Origin: Kineosporia aurantiaca JCM 3230
GTDB lineage: Bacteria; Actinomycetota; Actinomycetes; Actinomycetales; Kineosporiaceae
NCBI GenBank assembly: GCA_000719025.1
Contig: JODP01000003.1
Location: 1 to 64,000, forward strand
Length of the DNA stretch: 64,000 nucleotides
Direction: 5' to 3'
Within the stretch, counting starts at the first letter, position 1. Every line of letters starts with the position of its first letter. The notes beneath the pieces were generated by a model that saw only the letters and a program-made list of their open reading frames with translations, did no database searches and had not been told where the DNA came from. Below are positions 8,266 to 17,624 of the stretch, one piece after another. The position numbers were made by a program, and so were the translations under genes.

Positions 8266-8963
8266 GGGGTAGGCACCCGGACCGAGTAGCCGAAGCCCCG
8301 CACGGTGTGGATCAGCGGCTCGCGACCGTCGTCCACCTTGCGCCGCAGGTTGCTGACGAACCGTTCGACCACGCCGGAATCCCCGCCGAAGTCGTACTGC
8401 CAGACGTGCTGCAGGATCTGTGCCTTCGAGACCACCCGCCCGGAGTTCAGCAGCAGGTAGTGCAGCAGCCGGAACTCGGTGGGGGACAGCCGGACCTCCT
8501 GGCCGCCGCGCGCCACTCGGTGAACGGCCTCGTTCAGCTCCAGATCGGCGACCCGCAGAGTGCCGTCGTCGGCCGCCGCCCCCGCCCCGAGCCGGGCCCG
8601 CCGCAGCAGCGCCTCCAGCCGGGCCACCACCTCGACCGTGCTGAACGGCTTGGTCACGTAGTCGTCCGCGCCCAGCCGGAGCCCGCGCACCCGGTCCTCC
8701 ACCGCGTCCCGGGCGGTCAGCAGCAGCACCGGGACCTCCTCGCCCTTGGCCCGCAGCAGCTGCACCAGGTCGAACCCGTCGATACCGGGGAGCATCACGT
8801 CGAGCACCAGCGCGTCCACCCCGCCGGCGCCGATCGCCCGCAGCGCCGCGGCCGCGTCGGTGACCGCGGCGACCGTGAACCCGGCGAACCCGAGGGCCGA
8901 GACCAGCAGGTCACCGAGGCCGGGATCGTCGTCCACCACGAGGATCCGGTCGGGGGCGCCCAT
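8262..8963 (-). CDS. OmpR-family response regulator
   Basis: This 233-residue regulator has a receiver domain with acidic pocket DDD (11-13), phospho-acceptor Asp55 (LVLDVMLPG), Thr (LLLTARD) and Lys (VTKPFS). A winged-helix DNA-binding domain follows (SPTEFRLLHYLL, VSKAQILQHVW, RFVSNLRRKV, HTVRGFGYSV). It is activated by the histidine kinase encoded immediately downstream. ATG 8963 has a strong Shine-Dalgarno (GGGAGGA, 8 bases before). It is divergent from the GGDEF-EAL gene, with about 150 bp between. Confidence 0.96.
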   Translation of the reverse strand: MGAPDRILVVDDDPGLGDLLVSALGFAGFTVAAVTDAAAALRAIGAGGVDALVLDVMLPGIDGFDLVQLLRAKGEEVPVLLLTARDAVEDRVRGLRLGADDYVTKPFSTVEVVARLEALLRRARLGAGAAADDGTLRVADLELNEAVHRVARGGQEVRLSPTEFRLLHYLLLNSGRVVSKAQILQHVWQYDFGGDSGVVERFVSNLRRKVDDGREPLIHTVRGFGYSVRVPTP

Positions 8964-9113
8964 CGCGGCATCCTCCCATCACATGATTCACCCCGGTTTC
9001 CGCCACTCACCGGTGCACCCGGGGCACACTGTCCAACGATGGAACGCCGGGCCGGACGGGTGAGCGAGGCACGCACCTGCGCAACCCTCCGGTCTCCCTA
9101 CCGATGGAGAGCC

Positions 9114-11552
9114 GTGACGCAGCCCCGGTACGCCCCGGGAGCCGGGCACTGGACCACCCGCGCCTCGATCGCCGGGCTGGTGCTGTCGGCGGTCACCCTG
9201 ATCGCCGCCCTGGGCGCGGCCGGTACCGCCGCCGAGACCCCGTTCGTCCTCGCCGAGTCGATGAACTGCCTGCTGGCCGGCTTCCTCGCGGTCGTCACGG
9301 TGATCCTGCTGCTGCGCCGGGCCGGGATCCGGGAGACCGACGGACACGAGCTCCAGGTCTGGCGCTACCTGCTCCTGGGTTCGCTGATCCTCACCGTCGC
9401 GGTGCTCGCCGGGCAGACCGCCGGCCTGCTCGCCCACGGCCCCTACCCGGCCGGGGTGGACCTCGGCTGGATCGTCTTCACCCTGGGCTGCGTCGCCGCC
9501 GGGCCGTTCTTCTACCTCGGCCTGGTCCGCTGGAAGCTCGCCCGCACCGCCCTGGCCGACCCGAACGACCTGCTCAACGGGATCGGCGCCTGGCTCCTGG
9601 TGATCGCCCTGGCGAACACCGGGCACCAGCCCCGGCTGGCCGGCGATGCCTTCACCTTCTGGCGCACCGAGTCCGGGTACGCCCTGATCGGGGCCGGGGT
9701 CGTCCTGCTCGGCTCGGCCGCGGCGATCGCCGGGATCAGCGGCCTGGGGTCGGACGTGCGGGCCTGGCTGGTCGGCGCGGCGATGGCCACGCCGCTGCCG
9801 GTGGCCCTGGCCCCGCTGACCTTGGGCGAAGGCCGGCACGCGCCGGGCGCGATCACCGCCCAGGGCCTGATCCTGGTGGCCGCCGCGCTGATCGGGCTGG
9901 CCTCGCAACGCCCGGCAACGCCCACCCCGGCCGAACCGGCTACGACCGAGTCGACCACCGCGGGCGCGCTCACCGTGCTCGTGGTGGGAGTCCTCATGCT
10001 GATCCAGCAGGCGCTCACGAAGCAACCGTCGCACCTGGTCAACGTCCTGACCGCGATCGCCGTCCTGGGCGCCTGCTACCGGTTCGTCACCGTGCTGCGG
10101 GAGCTGGCCGTGCTGGCCCGGGCCCGGCACGAGGCACTCACCGACGAGCTGACCGGCACCGCCAACCGCCGGGCGATGGGCCTGGGGGTGGACCGGGCGC
10201 TGGCCCTCGGCGTGCCGGTCGCCCTGCTGCTGATCGACCTGGACCGGTTCAAGATCATCAACGACCGCTACGGGCACTCCGTCGGCGACCGGCTGCTGCA
10301 GGACGTGAGCACCAGCTTCCGCCTGCACATCCCGGCCGGAGGGCTGCTGGCCCGGCTCGGCGGCGACGAGTTCGCGGTGATGCTCAGTGGGGCAGCCGCC
10401 GAGGCCGCCGAGGAGACCGCGCACCGCCTGGTCGAGGCCGGGGCCACCTACCGGAACCTGGACGGGCGGGCGGTCCAGGTGCACGCCAGCGTCGGGGTGG
10501 CCCGCAACAGCCCGGGCCCGGTCCCGATGGCCGGGCTGGAACTGCTGCGTCGGGCCGACGTGGCGATGTACCGGGCCAAGGCCTCGGGCGGCGGGGTCGG
10601 CCTCTACGACCCGGTGCTCGACGCGGCCGCCCAGGAGGAGCAGGACCTGGCCGAGGATCTGCAGTGGGTGTGCTCTCAGCCGGCCGCCGCGACCGAGGAG
10701 ATCCGGGTCTTCTTCCAGCCCCAGATCCGGGTCCACGACCAGCGGGTGGTCGGCGCCGAGGCCCTGGTCCGCTGGCAGCACCCCCGGCACGGCCTGCTCG
10801 GCCCGGCCCGGTTCGTCGACCTGGTCGAGACCCAGGGCCTGATGCCGGTCCTCACCGAACGGGTGCTGCACGAGTCGGTGACCCAGTGGCAGCGCTGGCG
10901 GGAGGCCGGGACCCCGCTGCGGGTGTCGGTGAACCTCTCGGCCGGCTTCCTGGCCGAGCCCCGGCTGCTGGAGATCCTGGACGACGTGCTGGCCCGGGAC
11001 ATCGACCCGGCCCAGTTCGTCATGGAGATCACCGAGACCGGCTTCATGGCCGACCCGCAGCAGGCCACCAGCGCCATCCGGGCGATGGCCGAGCGCGGGT
11101 TCGGGATCAGCATCGACGACTACGGCACCGGGTACTCCTCGCTCAGCTACCTGAACGACATCCCGGCCGACGAGCTGAAGATCGACCGGATCTTCACCCA
11201 GCGCATCCTCGGCGACGAGCGGACCGCGGCGATCGTGGCCGGTACCGCCCAGATCGCCCACCGGCTGGGCATGCGCCTGCTGGTCGAGGGGGTGGAGGAC
11301 GAGGCGACGCTGGCCGCGCTCGGAGGCCTGGGCTGCGACGAGGCCCAGGGGTTCCTCTGGGCGCCGCCGTTGCCGGCGGACGCCTTCGTGGCTTGGCGGG
11401 ACGACTACGAGACCAGGTCGTCCGGGGCCGGCCGGCCGGTGTCACCGGGGACCCAGAGGGCCTCCCGCGACACCGGCGCACCGGTCGCCTCCCCGTCGTC
11501 GGCCATCCCGGCCTGGCTCACTTCTCCAGGAAGGCCAGCAGGGCGTCGTTGA
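9114..11552 (+). CDS. Membrane GGDEF-EAL cyclic-di-GMP enzyme
   Basis: This 812-residue protein has an N-terminal bundle of about nine TM helices (first ~315 residues), a GGDEF domain with intact LGGDEFAV, and an EAL domain with intact AEALVRW, EITETG, DDYGTGYSS, ELKIDRIF and VEGVED metal and catalytic motifs. Both synthesis and hydrolysis of c-di-GMP are therefore possible. The RxxD inhibitory I-site is absent at its usual place before GGDEF. GTG 9114 follows GGAGA; an ATG at 9039 lacks a ribosome site. The membrane region resembles actinobacterial putative bifunctional diguanylate cyclase/phosphodiesterases with MHYT- or MASE-like sensors; the signal is unknown. The last 35 bp overlap the convergent hydrolase gene. 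Confidence 0.93.
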   Translation: MTQPRYAPGAGHWTTRASIAGLVLSAVTLIAALGAAGTAAETPFVLAESMNCLLAGFLAVVTVILLLRRAGIRETDGHELQVWRYLLLGSLILTVAVLAGQTAGLLAHGPYPAGVDLGWIVFTLGCVAAGPFFYLGLVRWKLARTALADPNDLLNGIGAWLLVIALANTGHQPRLAGDAFTFWRTESGYALIGAGVVLLGSAAAIAGISGLGSDVRAWLVGAAMATPLPVALAPLTLGEGRHAPGAITAQGLILVAAALIGLASQRPATPTPAEPATTESTTAGALTVLVVGVLMLIQQALTKQPSHLVNVLTAIAVLGACYRFVTVLRELAVLARARHEALTDELTGTANRRAMGLGVDRALALGVPVALLLIDLDRFKIINDRYGHSVGDRLLQDVSTSFRLHIPAGGLLARLGGDEFAVMLSGAAAEAAEETAHRLVEAGATYRNLDGRAVQVHASVGVARNSPGPVPMAGLELLRRADVAMYRAKASGGGVGLYDPVLDAAAQEEQDLAEDLQWVCSQPAAATEEIRVFFQPQIRVHDQRVVGAEALVRWQHPRHGLLGPARFVDLVETQGLMPVLTERVLHESVTQWQRWREAGTPLRVSVNLSAGFLAEPRLLEILDDVLARDIDPAQFVMEITETGFMADPQQATSAIRAMAERGFGISIDDYGTGYSSLSYLNDIPADELKIDRIFTQRILGDERTAAIVAGTAQIAHRLGMRLLVEGVEDEATLAALGGLGCDEAQGFLWAPPLPADAFVAWRDDYETRSSGAGRPVSPGTQRASRDTGAPVASPSSAIPAWLTSPGRPAGRR

Positions 11553-12351
11553 ACTCGGCCGGGTGGGTGGCATTCATCCCGTGCGGGCCGCCCTCGATCA
11601 CGTGCAGTTCGGCGCCGGGCACCGTCTCGGCCATCCGCTTGCCACTCACCTCGAACGGCACAATGGCGTCGCTGTCGCCGTGGATCACCAGCGTGGGCAC
11701 GTCAATCTTGGCCACGTCGGCGCGGAAATCGGTGAGACCGAAGGCCGCGATGCAGTCCAGAGTGGCCTTCGGCGAGGCGAAAACCGCGATCTGGAAGGCG
11801 AAGTCCTTCTGCGCCGAGCTGACCAGATCGTGCTTGTCACCGGCGGCGAAGAAGTTGTCGATGAAGTTCCGGAGGAAGGCGGGCCGATCCAGCGCCACCC
11901 CGTCCTGGAACGCCTTGATCGTGTCGTCGTCCAGGCCGCCGTCGGGGTTGTCGCCGGTGGCGTACAGGTACGGCGTCACCGCCCCGGCGAAAACGGCCTT
12001 GGCCACTCGCTCGGTGCCGTAAGTGCTGATGTAGCGGGCCACCTCGCCGCCACCCATCGAGAACCCGACCAAGGTGACGTCGTTCAGATCCAGGGTGGTC
12101 AGCACCGCGTCCAGGTCGGCGGCCAGGGTGTCGTAGGTGTAACTGTTCCAGGGCTGCGAGGATTCACCGAATCCCCTTCGGTCATAGGTGATCACCCGGT
12201 ATCCGGCGGCGACCAGCGCGGGCACCTGGTTCTCCCAGGAACGACCGGACAACGGCCAGCCGTGGATCAGCACCACGGGGCGGCCGGATCCCTGATCGGT
12301 GTAGTGCAGTTCGACGTTCTCGACCGGGCTGTTGACGATGACCTTGGGCAC
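11518..12351 (-). CDS. Alpha/beta hydrolase, cofactor-free haloperoxidase type
   Basis: This 277-residue enzyme has the standard non-heme chloroperoxidase/arylesterase layout: oxyanion HGWPLSG, nucleophile Ser98 in GFSMGGGE, Asp228 in HGDSD and His257 in GGPHGMN. YDRRGFGESS is the typical family signature. Members hydrolyse esters and show perhydrolase activity in vitro; the physiological substrate is unknown. GTG 12351 follows GGAGGT by 6 to 7 bases. It is 48 bp downstream of the sugar permease operon in the same direction, and may be cotranscribed. Confidence 0.93.
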   Translation of the reverse strand: MPKVIVNSPVENVELHYTDQGSGRPVVLIHGWPLSGRSWENQVPALVAAGYRVITYDRRGFGESSQPWNSYTYDTLAADLDAVLTTLDLNDVTLVGFSMGGGEVARYISTYGTERVAKAVFAGAVTPYLYATGDNPDGGLDDDTIKAFQDGVALDRPAFLRNFIDNFFAAGDKHDLVSSAQKDFAFQIAVFASPKATLDCIAAFGLTDFRADVAKIDVPTLVIHGDSDAIVPFEVSGKRMAETVPGAELHVIEGGPHGMNATHPAEFNDALLAFLEK

Positions 12352-12399
12352 GTGAAACCTCCGACGATCGCGGGCGACTGACGCTCGCCGAGCCTAGGG

Positions 12400-13290
12400 T
12401 CAACCCTTCACCGCGCCACTCAACCCGGCCCCCCGCAGGAAGAATCGCTGAAATACGAGGAACAGAACCACCGGAATCAGGGTAGAGACGAACAAGGCGG
12501 CCAAGAGCACGTCGAGCTGGATCAGATCGGCCAGAACGGGCAGCCGCACCGACAGCGGCTGCTTGTCCGGGTCCGGCAGCACCAGCAACGGCCAGAGGAA
12601 GTCCTTCCAGGCCGCGACCACGGCGAAGACCGAGACCACGCCGAGGATCGGCCGGGACATCGGCAGCACGATCGACCAGAACAGCCGGAACGGCCCGGCC
12701 CCGTCCACCATCGCCGCCTCGAACACCTCGCGGGGCAGGTTGTCGAAGAACCGCTTGACCAGGATGACGTTGAACGGGCTGGCCGCGGCGGGCAACCAGA
12801 CCGCCCAGAACGAGTTGATCAGCGAGATGTGCACGACCGGCACGTCCAGCGCGGTCAGGTACAGCGGCACCAGCAGCACCACGGTCGGGACCAGCATGGT
12901 GGCCAGCACCAGCCCGGTGAGGATCTTCCCGTACCGCGGCCGGAGCACCGAGAGCGCATAGCCGGCGGTGGTCGCCACCAGGAGCTGGCTGGCCCAGGAA
13001 CCGCCGGCCACCGCCAGGGTGTTGAAGAAGTACCGGTCCAGGTGCTCGTGGTTCCAGGCCGTGGAGAGGTTGGCGAAGTCGAAACCGTGCGGCCACAACG
13101 CCATCGGCTCGCGCAGGGTGTCGCGGGTCGGGGTGATCGCGGCCTTGCCGAGCCAGAGCAGCGGACCCAGGCCGACCACCACCAGGAACCCCAGCAGCCC
13201 CACCTCGGTGACCGTGATCGTCCGTTTGACCAGGGGTTGTCGACGTTCGTGGACCGAGATGATGCCCCGGTTCTCGGTTTCGGTGCTCAT
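12400..13290 (-). CDS. Carbohydrate ABC transporter permease, MalG type
   Basis: This 296-residue inner-membrane permease has six predicted TM helices and the EAA loop that contacts the ATPase (EAAMVDGAGPFRLFW...LP). With the MalF-type permease it forms the channel of a CUT1 sugar importer. ATG 13290 overlaps the MalF-type stop in ATGA. No ATP-binding subunit is encoded here; CUT1 systems in Actinobacteria commonly borrow a shared MsiK-like ATPase from elsewhere. Confidence 0.95.
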   Translation of the reverse strand: MSTETENRGIISVHERRQPLVKRTITVTEVGLLGFLVVVGLGPLLWLGKAAITPTRDTLREPMALWPHGFDFANLSTAWNHEHLDRYFFNTLAVAGGSWASQLLVATTAGYALSVLRPRYGKILTGLVLATMLVPTVVLLVPLYLTALDVPVVHISLINSFWAVWLPAAASPFNVILVKRFFDNLPREVFEAAMVDGAGPFRLFWSIVLPMSRPILGVVSVFAVVAAWKDFLWPLLVLPDPDKQPLSVRLPVLADLIQLDVLLAALFVSTLIPVVLFLVFQRFFLRGAGLSGAVKG

Positions 13291-14249
13291 GACTGGCTCC
13301 AGGACCGGGTGAGCCGGAAGTAGAGGGCGGACAGCAGGGCCAGCACCACCGCGAGCATCACGCTGGCCGCCGTGGCGGCGCCGAAGTCGCCGCTCAGGCT
13401 GGACCCGAAGGCGTAGTTGTAGATCAGCAGGAGGACGGTCAGGGTGGCGTTGGAGGGGCCGCCGCCGGTGAACAGGTAGGGCTCGAGGAACACCTGCGCG
13501 GTGCCGATGAGCTGCAGGATCAGCGTCACCAGGAGCACCCCGCGCAGCTGCGGCAGGGTCACGTGCCAGACCTTCTGCCAGATCGAGGCGCCGTCCACCT
13601 CGGCCGCGTCGTACAGCTCGGGCGGCACCGCGGTGAGTGCGGCCAGGTAGATGATCACCGTTCCCCCGGCCGCCGCCCAGGTCGCCTCCAGCACCAGCGA
13701 CGGCATCGCCAGGGAGGAGGAGTTGAGCCAGGCGAACGGGCCGAGCCCCACCCAGCCGAGGACGGTGTTGAACACCCCGGTCGGGCCGCCGTCGTAGAAG
13801 AACTTCCAGAGCAGGACCGCGACCACCGGCGGCACCACCACCGGCAGGTAGGCCAGGGCGGTGAAAACGCCCCGCCAGCGCCGCACCTCACTCATCAGCA
13901 CGGCCAGGGCCAGCGGCACCGGATAGCCGAAGACCAGGGCCAGACCGGCGAAGTAGCCGGTGTTGCGGACCGCCGTCCACAGGTCCGGGTCCTGCAGCAC
14001 GTAGGTGTAGTTGTCCAGGCCGACGAACTCGGCCGGGCTGACCAGGTTGGTCTGCTGGACGCTCATCACCAGCGAACGGACGATCGGGTACCAGGAGAAG
14101 ACGCCGAACGCGATCAGCATCGGCAGCAGGAAGATCAGTGAGGCCAGGCCGTTGCCGCGTAGCCAGCGCCGGACCGCGCCCCGGCGCCGCCCGCCGTCCG
14201 GAGTCCGGACGGCGGGGGCGTCGGGGGCAGCGCGATCGATCACGCTCAT
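13287..14249 (-). CDS. Carbohydrate ABC transporter permease, MalF type
   Basis: This 320-residue permease has an Arg-rich cytoplasmic N-terminus, six TM helices and an EAA loop (DAAEVDGASIWQKVWHVTLP). The partner MalG-type gene overlaps by 4 bp, and the binding-protein gene ends 7 bp upstream. The family imports oligosaccharides and alpha-glucosides; the gene order with a GH13 enzyme points to maltose-, trehalose- or isomaltose-like substrates. Confidence 0.95.
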   Translation of the reverse strand: MSVIDRAAPDAPAVRTPDGGRRRGAVRRWLRGNGLASLIFLLPMLIAFGVFSWYPIVRSLVMSVQQTNLVSPAEFVGLDNYTYVLQDPDLWTAVRNTGYFAGLALVFGYPVPLALAVLMSEVRRWRGVFTALAYLPVVVPPVVAVLLWKFFYDGGPTGVFNTVLGWVGLGPFAWLNSSSLAMPSLVLEATWAAAGGTVIIYLAALTAVPPELYDAAEVDGASIWQKVWHVTLPQLRGVLLVTLILQLIGTAQVFLEPYLFTGGGPSNATLTVLLLIYNYAFGSSLSGDFGAATAASVMLAVVLALLSALYFRLTRSWSQS

Positions 14250-14256
14250 CGGTTGC

Positions 14257-15627
14257 TCAGCTCCGGTCCAGCACGGTCTGGACCTTGCTGTTGGCGGCGC
14301 CCAGCAACGCGTCCACGTCGGCGTTCTTGTCGGTCAGCACCTTCTGCACCACCGGGTCGAGGGCGGCGTAGAGGTCCTGGGTGGCCACCGGCGGCTCGGG
14401 CACCAGGGGCTGGTTGAAGGCGGCGTCGGTGTAGCTGGTCATCTGGTCCAGCGGCACGTCGATGTAGCTCTTGATCCAGCCGATCCGCTTCTCCTCGGTC
14501 GCCTGGTCGAAGACCGGCAGCTGCGGGGTGCCGACCGGCTGCTTCTCGGCCTGCCGGTTCTCCGCGTCCCGCTTCGCCCCCTCCTCGGTGATCAGCTTCT
14601 GCATGTAGAAGAAGTCGATCCACTGCACCGCGGCCTGCTGCTCGGCCTTGCTGGACTTCACGCTGACCGCCGCCAGCGTGCCCCCGCCCAGCACCCCGGC
14701 CTCCGCGCCCTGCAGCGGCAGCACGGTCAGGCCGTAGTCGTCCGGCTTGATCTCGTTCTGCGACACCAGGTTGTCGTAGGTGGCGCCACCGGTGATGAAC
14801 ATGCCGATCTTGCCCGCCGCGAAGGCCTGGTTGATCCCGTTCCAGTCGTAACCGAAGTTCGACCCCATCGAGTTGTCCTGCCAGCGCATGGTCTGGACCA
14901 TCTTCAGCGCCGCCTTGGCGCCGTCGCTGTCCACCGTGGCCTTCTGCTTCTCCCCGTCCGCCTGGGTCATCCGGCCGCCCAGGGCGTAGGCCTCGGTGGT
15001 CAGGATCCAGCCGCCGGTGTTGCCCTTGGTCATCACCGCATACCCGGCCTGGCCGGTCTTGTCGGCGATCTGCTTGGCGTCCGCCCGCACCTCGTCCCAG
15101 CTGGTCGGCGGCCGGTCCGGGTCCAGGCCGGCCTCCTTGAAGAGCGAGCGGTTGTAGTGCAGGGCCTGCCCGTAGGCGGCGATCGGCACCATTTCGATCT
15201 TGCCCTGGTCGTTCTGCCCGGCCGCGACCACGTTCTTGTTGAAGCTGTTGGCGTACGGCAGCTTCGACACCTCACCACTGATGTCGGCGACCTGCCCCCG
15301 GGCGATCAGGGTGCGGCCGTCGGTGAACGGGGTGGTGAACACGTCGGGCAGGGTGCCGCCGGCCAGCTTGGCCGCGAAGGTCGGCCCGGTCCAGGTGTAT
15401 TCCTCCCGGGTGACGTCGATGTTCGGGTACTTCTTCTTGAAGGCGGCGATCTGCTGGTCGAACGAGCGGATCGCCTCGGGGGTGAGTCCCGCGTCGCTGG
15501 CGACCGTGATCGCGACCCGGCCCCCGGCCGCCTCGTCACCGCCGGAATCACTTCCGCACGCGGTCAGCAGGCCGATCCCGGCGAGCCCGGCCAGGGCCAG
15601 GGCGGCCGTTGAGCGGATGGACATCAT
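14257..15627 (-). CDS. Sugar ABC transporter substrate-binding lipoprotein
   Basis: This extracellular solute-binding protein family 1 member has about 456 residues. A lipoprotein signal peptide ends in lipobox LLTAC, so the mature protein should be lipid-anchored at its Cys. Family features include TREEYTWTGPTFAAKL, DVFTTPFTDG and a hinge near MFITGGATYD. Start choice: the frame opens at GTG 15633, but AGGAG at about 15633-15640 is correctly spaced only for ATG 15627 (or 15624). It delivers sugar to the two permeases encoded next. Confidence 0.94.
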   Translation of the reverse strand: MMSIRSTAALALAGLAGIGLLTACGSDSGGDEAAGGRVAITVASDAGLTPEAIRSFDQQIAAFKKKYPNIDVTREEYTWTGPTFAAKLAGGTLPDVFTTPFTDGRTLIARGQVADISGEVSKLPYANSFNKNVVAAGQNDQGKIEMVPIAAYGQALHYNRSLFKEAGLDPDRPPTSWDEVRADAKQIADKTGQAGYAVMTKGNTGGWILTTEAYALGGRMTQADGEKQKATVDSDGAKAALKMVQTMRWQDNSMGSNFGYDWNGINQAFAAGKIGMFITGGATYDNLVSQNEIKPDDYGLTVLPLQGAEAGVLGGGTLAAVSVKSSKAEQQAAVQWIDFFYMQKLITEEGAKRDAENRQAEKQPVGTPQLPVFDQATEEKRIGWIKSYIDVPLDQMTSYTDAAFNQPLVPEPPVATQDLYAALDPVVQKVLTDKNADVDALLGAANSKVQTVLDRS

Positions 15628-15657
15628 TGTCACTCCTAGGTTTTGGGACGATTCTGG

Positions 15658-17277
15658 TCAGAGCCGAAGCCAGGCGGCGGTGTCGGGCGGCAGGGACCCG
15701 TCGGTGAGCGGCCCGCTGGCCAGGAGCACCTCACCGGGAAGCAGGGGCACGGATTCGGTACCGAGGTTGACGACGCAGGCGAAGGATCCGCCCCGGCGGA
15801 AGGCGAGGACGCCTTCGGTCGACGGAAACCATTCGAACTGATCGGTTGTCAGTGCCGGTTCGGTCTTACGAAGCTGGAGGGCGGCGCAGTACAGGGACAG
15901 CGTCGATTTCGGATCACCTTGCTGGACGGCGACGCTCAGCTCGGCCCAGTCAGCCGGCTGGGGCAGCCAGGGCGCCTGCCGGGCGTCGTCCGGGCTGAAC
16001 CCGGCGCTGGCGTTCGCCACGGACCAGGGCAGGGGAACCCGGCAGCCGTCCCGCCCGGGATCCACTCCCTCGGAACGGAAATGCATCGGATCCTGCAGCT
16101 TTTCCAGCGGGATGTCCTCCACCTCGGGCAATCCCAGCTCGTCGCCCTGGTACAGGTACAGGCAGCCGGGCAGGGCGGCCACCAGCAGCGCGGCCGCCCG
16201 GGCCCGGCGGGTGCCGAGCCCGCGATCGCTCGGCGTGCCGAACCGCTTGGTGGCGAAGGCGAACGAGGAGTCGGCCCGGCCGTAGCGGGTGACCACCCGG
16301 GTCACGTCGTGGTTGCCCAGGACCCAGGTGGCCGGAGCCCCGACCGGGGCGTGCGCGGCCAGGGTGGCCTCGATCGACGCCCGGAGTTCCTTGGCCTCCC
16401 AGGGCCGGGACATGAAGTCGAAGTTGAACGCGGTGTGCATCTCGTCGTTGCGCAGGTAGCGGGCGAACCGCTCGGTGTCCTCCAGCCAGAGCTCGCCGAC
16501 CAGGATCCGCTCGTCCGGGTAACTGTCGGCCACCGCGCGCCAGCCCCGGTAGATGTCGTGCAGCTCGTCCCGGTCGATGAACGGGTGCCCGCCCGGCCCG
16601 GGGTGCAGCGGCACCTCGGGAAGCGCCGGATCCTTCACCGGCATCGCCGCCGAGTCGATCCGTACGCCGGCCACCCCGCGGTCGAACCAGAACCGCAGGA
16701 TCTCCTCATGTTCGGCCCGGACCTGGGCGTTCGACCAGTTCAGGTCCGGCTGTTGGGGGGTGAACAGATGCAGGTACCACTCGCCGGGAGTGCCGTCCGG
16801 GTTCACCGTGCGGGTCCAGGTGTCGCCGGAGAAGCTGGACACCCAGTGCGTCGGCATCTCCTCGCCGTCCGGTCCCTTTCCCGGCCGGAACCAGAAACGC
16901 GACCGCTCGGGCGACCCCGGCGGCGTCGCCAGCGCCTCCACGAACCAGGGGTGCCGATCCGAGACGTGGTTCGGCACGACGTCCACAATCGTCCGCAACC
17001 CCAGCTCGTGGGCTTCGGCGATGAGTCGCTCGGCCTGCTCCAGGGTGCCGAAGACCGGCTCTATGCAACGGTAGTCGGCAACGTCGTAGCCGCCGTCGGC
17101 CATCGGGGACGGGTACCAGGGGGTGAACCAGATCGCGTCCGCACCCAGGTCGGCCAGGTACTTCAGCCGCGACCGGACACCCTCCAGGTCGCCCACGCCG
17201 TCACCGTCGGAGTCGGCGAAGCTGCGCACGTAGACCTGGTAGATGACGGCAGTGCGCCACCAGGGTCGGCTCGTCAC
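15658..17277 (-). CDS. GH13 alpha-glucosidase
   Basis: This 539-residue cytoplasmic enzyme of the alpha-amylase clan hydrolyses alpha-glucosides. The four conserved regions are present: DVVPNH, GVRIDSA (nucleophile Asp208), VGELWL (acid/base Glu262) and GNHDVTR (Asp324). The opening WWRTAVIYQVYVRSFADSDG is typical of actinobacterial oligo-alpha-glucosidases (GH13_30-like). No signal peptide is seen, so it should act on imported sugar. GTG 17277 follows AGGAGG by about 9 bases. Unusually it is the first gene of the importer operon, with the binding-protein gene starting 30 bp after its stop. Confidence 0.95.
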   Translation of the reverse strand: MTSRPWWRTAVIYQVYVRSFADSDGDGVGDLEGVRSRLKYLADLGADAIWFTPWYPSPMADGGYDVADYRCIEPVFGTLEQAERLIAEAHELGLRTIVDVVPNHVSDRHPWFVEALATPPGSPERSRFWFRPGKGPDGEEMPTHWVSSFSGDTWTRTVNPDGTPGEWYLHLFTPQQPDLNWSNAQVRAEHEEILRFWFDRGVAGVRIDSAAMPVKDPALPEVPLHPGPGGHPFIDRDELHDIYRGWRAVADSYPDERILVGELWLEDTERFARYLRNDEMHTAFNFDFMSRPWEAKELRASIEATLAAHAPVGAPATWVLGNHDVTRVVTRYGRADSSFAFATKRFGTPSDRGLGTRRARAAALLVAALPGCLYLYQGDELGLPEVEDIPLEKLQDPMHFRSEGVDPGRDGCRVPLPWSVANASAGFSPDDARQAPWLPQPADWAELSVAVQQGDPKSTLSLYCAALQLRKTEPALTTDQFEWFPSTEGVLAFRRGGSFACVVNLGTESVPLLPGEVLLASGPLTDGSLPPDTAAWLRL

Positions 17278-17415
17278 GGAGACCTACCTCCTGCGCCGGA
17301 ACGCATCGGGCGGAAACAGACGCCGGGGACCGGGCGACGACGCTGTGACCGGGTTCGGGGGACCACCTCGGGACCAACCGCCCCGAGGTGCGATCACCGT
17401 AAGGTCGCTCACAGT

Positions 17416-17450
17416 CTTTTGCAATAGTCAGATTTTTTCATGCAAGACAA
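17416..17450 (-). promoter_or_regulatory. Probable promoter and LacI-type operator of the sugar operon
   Basis: On the minus strand TTGTCT (17450-17445) and TATTGC (17426-17421) are separated by 18 bp, about 140 bp upstream of the glucosidase gene. The -10 is overlapped by CTTTTGCAATAG, which resembles the TTGCGCAA cores found upstream of the lacI-type gene but lacks the central CG; TCTTGCATGA lies in the -35 area. Control by the neighbouring LacI protein is inferred. Confidence 0.4.
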
Positions 17451-17521
17451 CGACAGACCCGCGAAGAATGACGCTGAGTTCCGTCAACGTTGTCAGGTTT
17501 CGTCCCTTTGCCGGCATGCCG

Positions 17522-17555
17522 AAGTTCCCCGCCACCGGTCGGTGACGGGGAACTT
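17522..17555 (-). terminator. Terminator after the LacI-family gene
   Basis: A 15-bp inverted repeat (AAGTTCCCCGCCACC / GGTGACGGGGAACTT, one G-T wobble) with a 4-base loop lies about 70 bp past the regulator stop. It separates the regulator from the sugar operon promoter. The whole gap 17278-17624 holds this hairpin, the operon promoter and no gene. Confidence 0.75.
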
Positions 17556-17624
17556 GGAGCGATCTCCGGCCGCGCCGGAGCGCGGGCGGGACTCAGGTAA
17601 GGCTCAGACCGGGCCCAGGCCGGC

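Noticed and set aside
8988..11261. Open frame of over 750 codons antisense to the first GGDEF-EAL gene
   Set aside because: The translation is Gly/Arg/Gln/His-rich with no domain; it is a shadow of the real gene in GC-rich DNA.
9104..12022. Plus-strand open frame of 972 codons across the GGDEF-EAL and hydrolase genes
   Set aside because: It crosses two genuine genes with intact motifs, and its own translation is Arg/Pro/Gly low-complexity.
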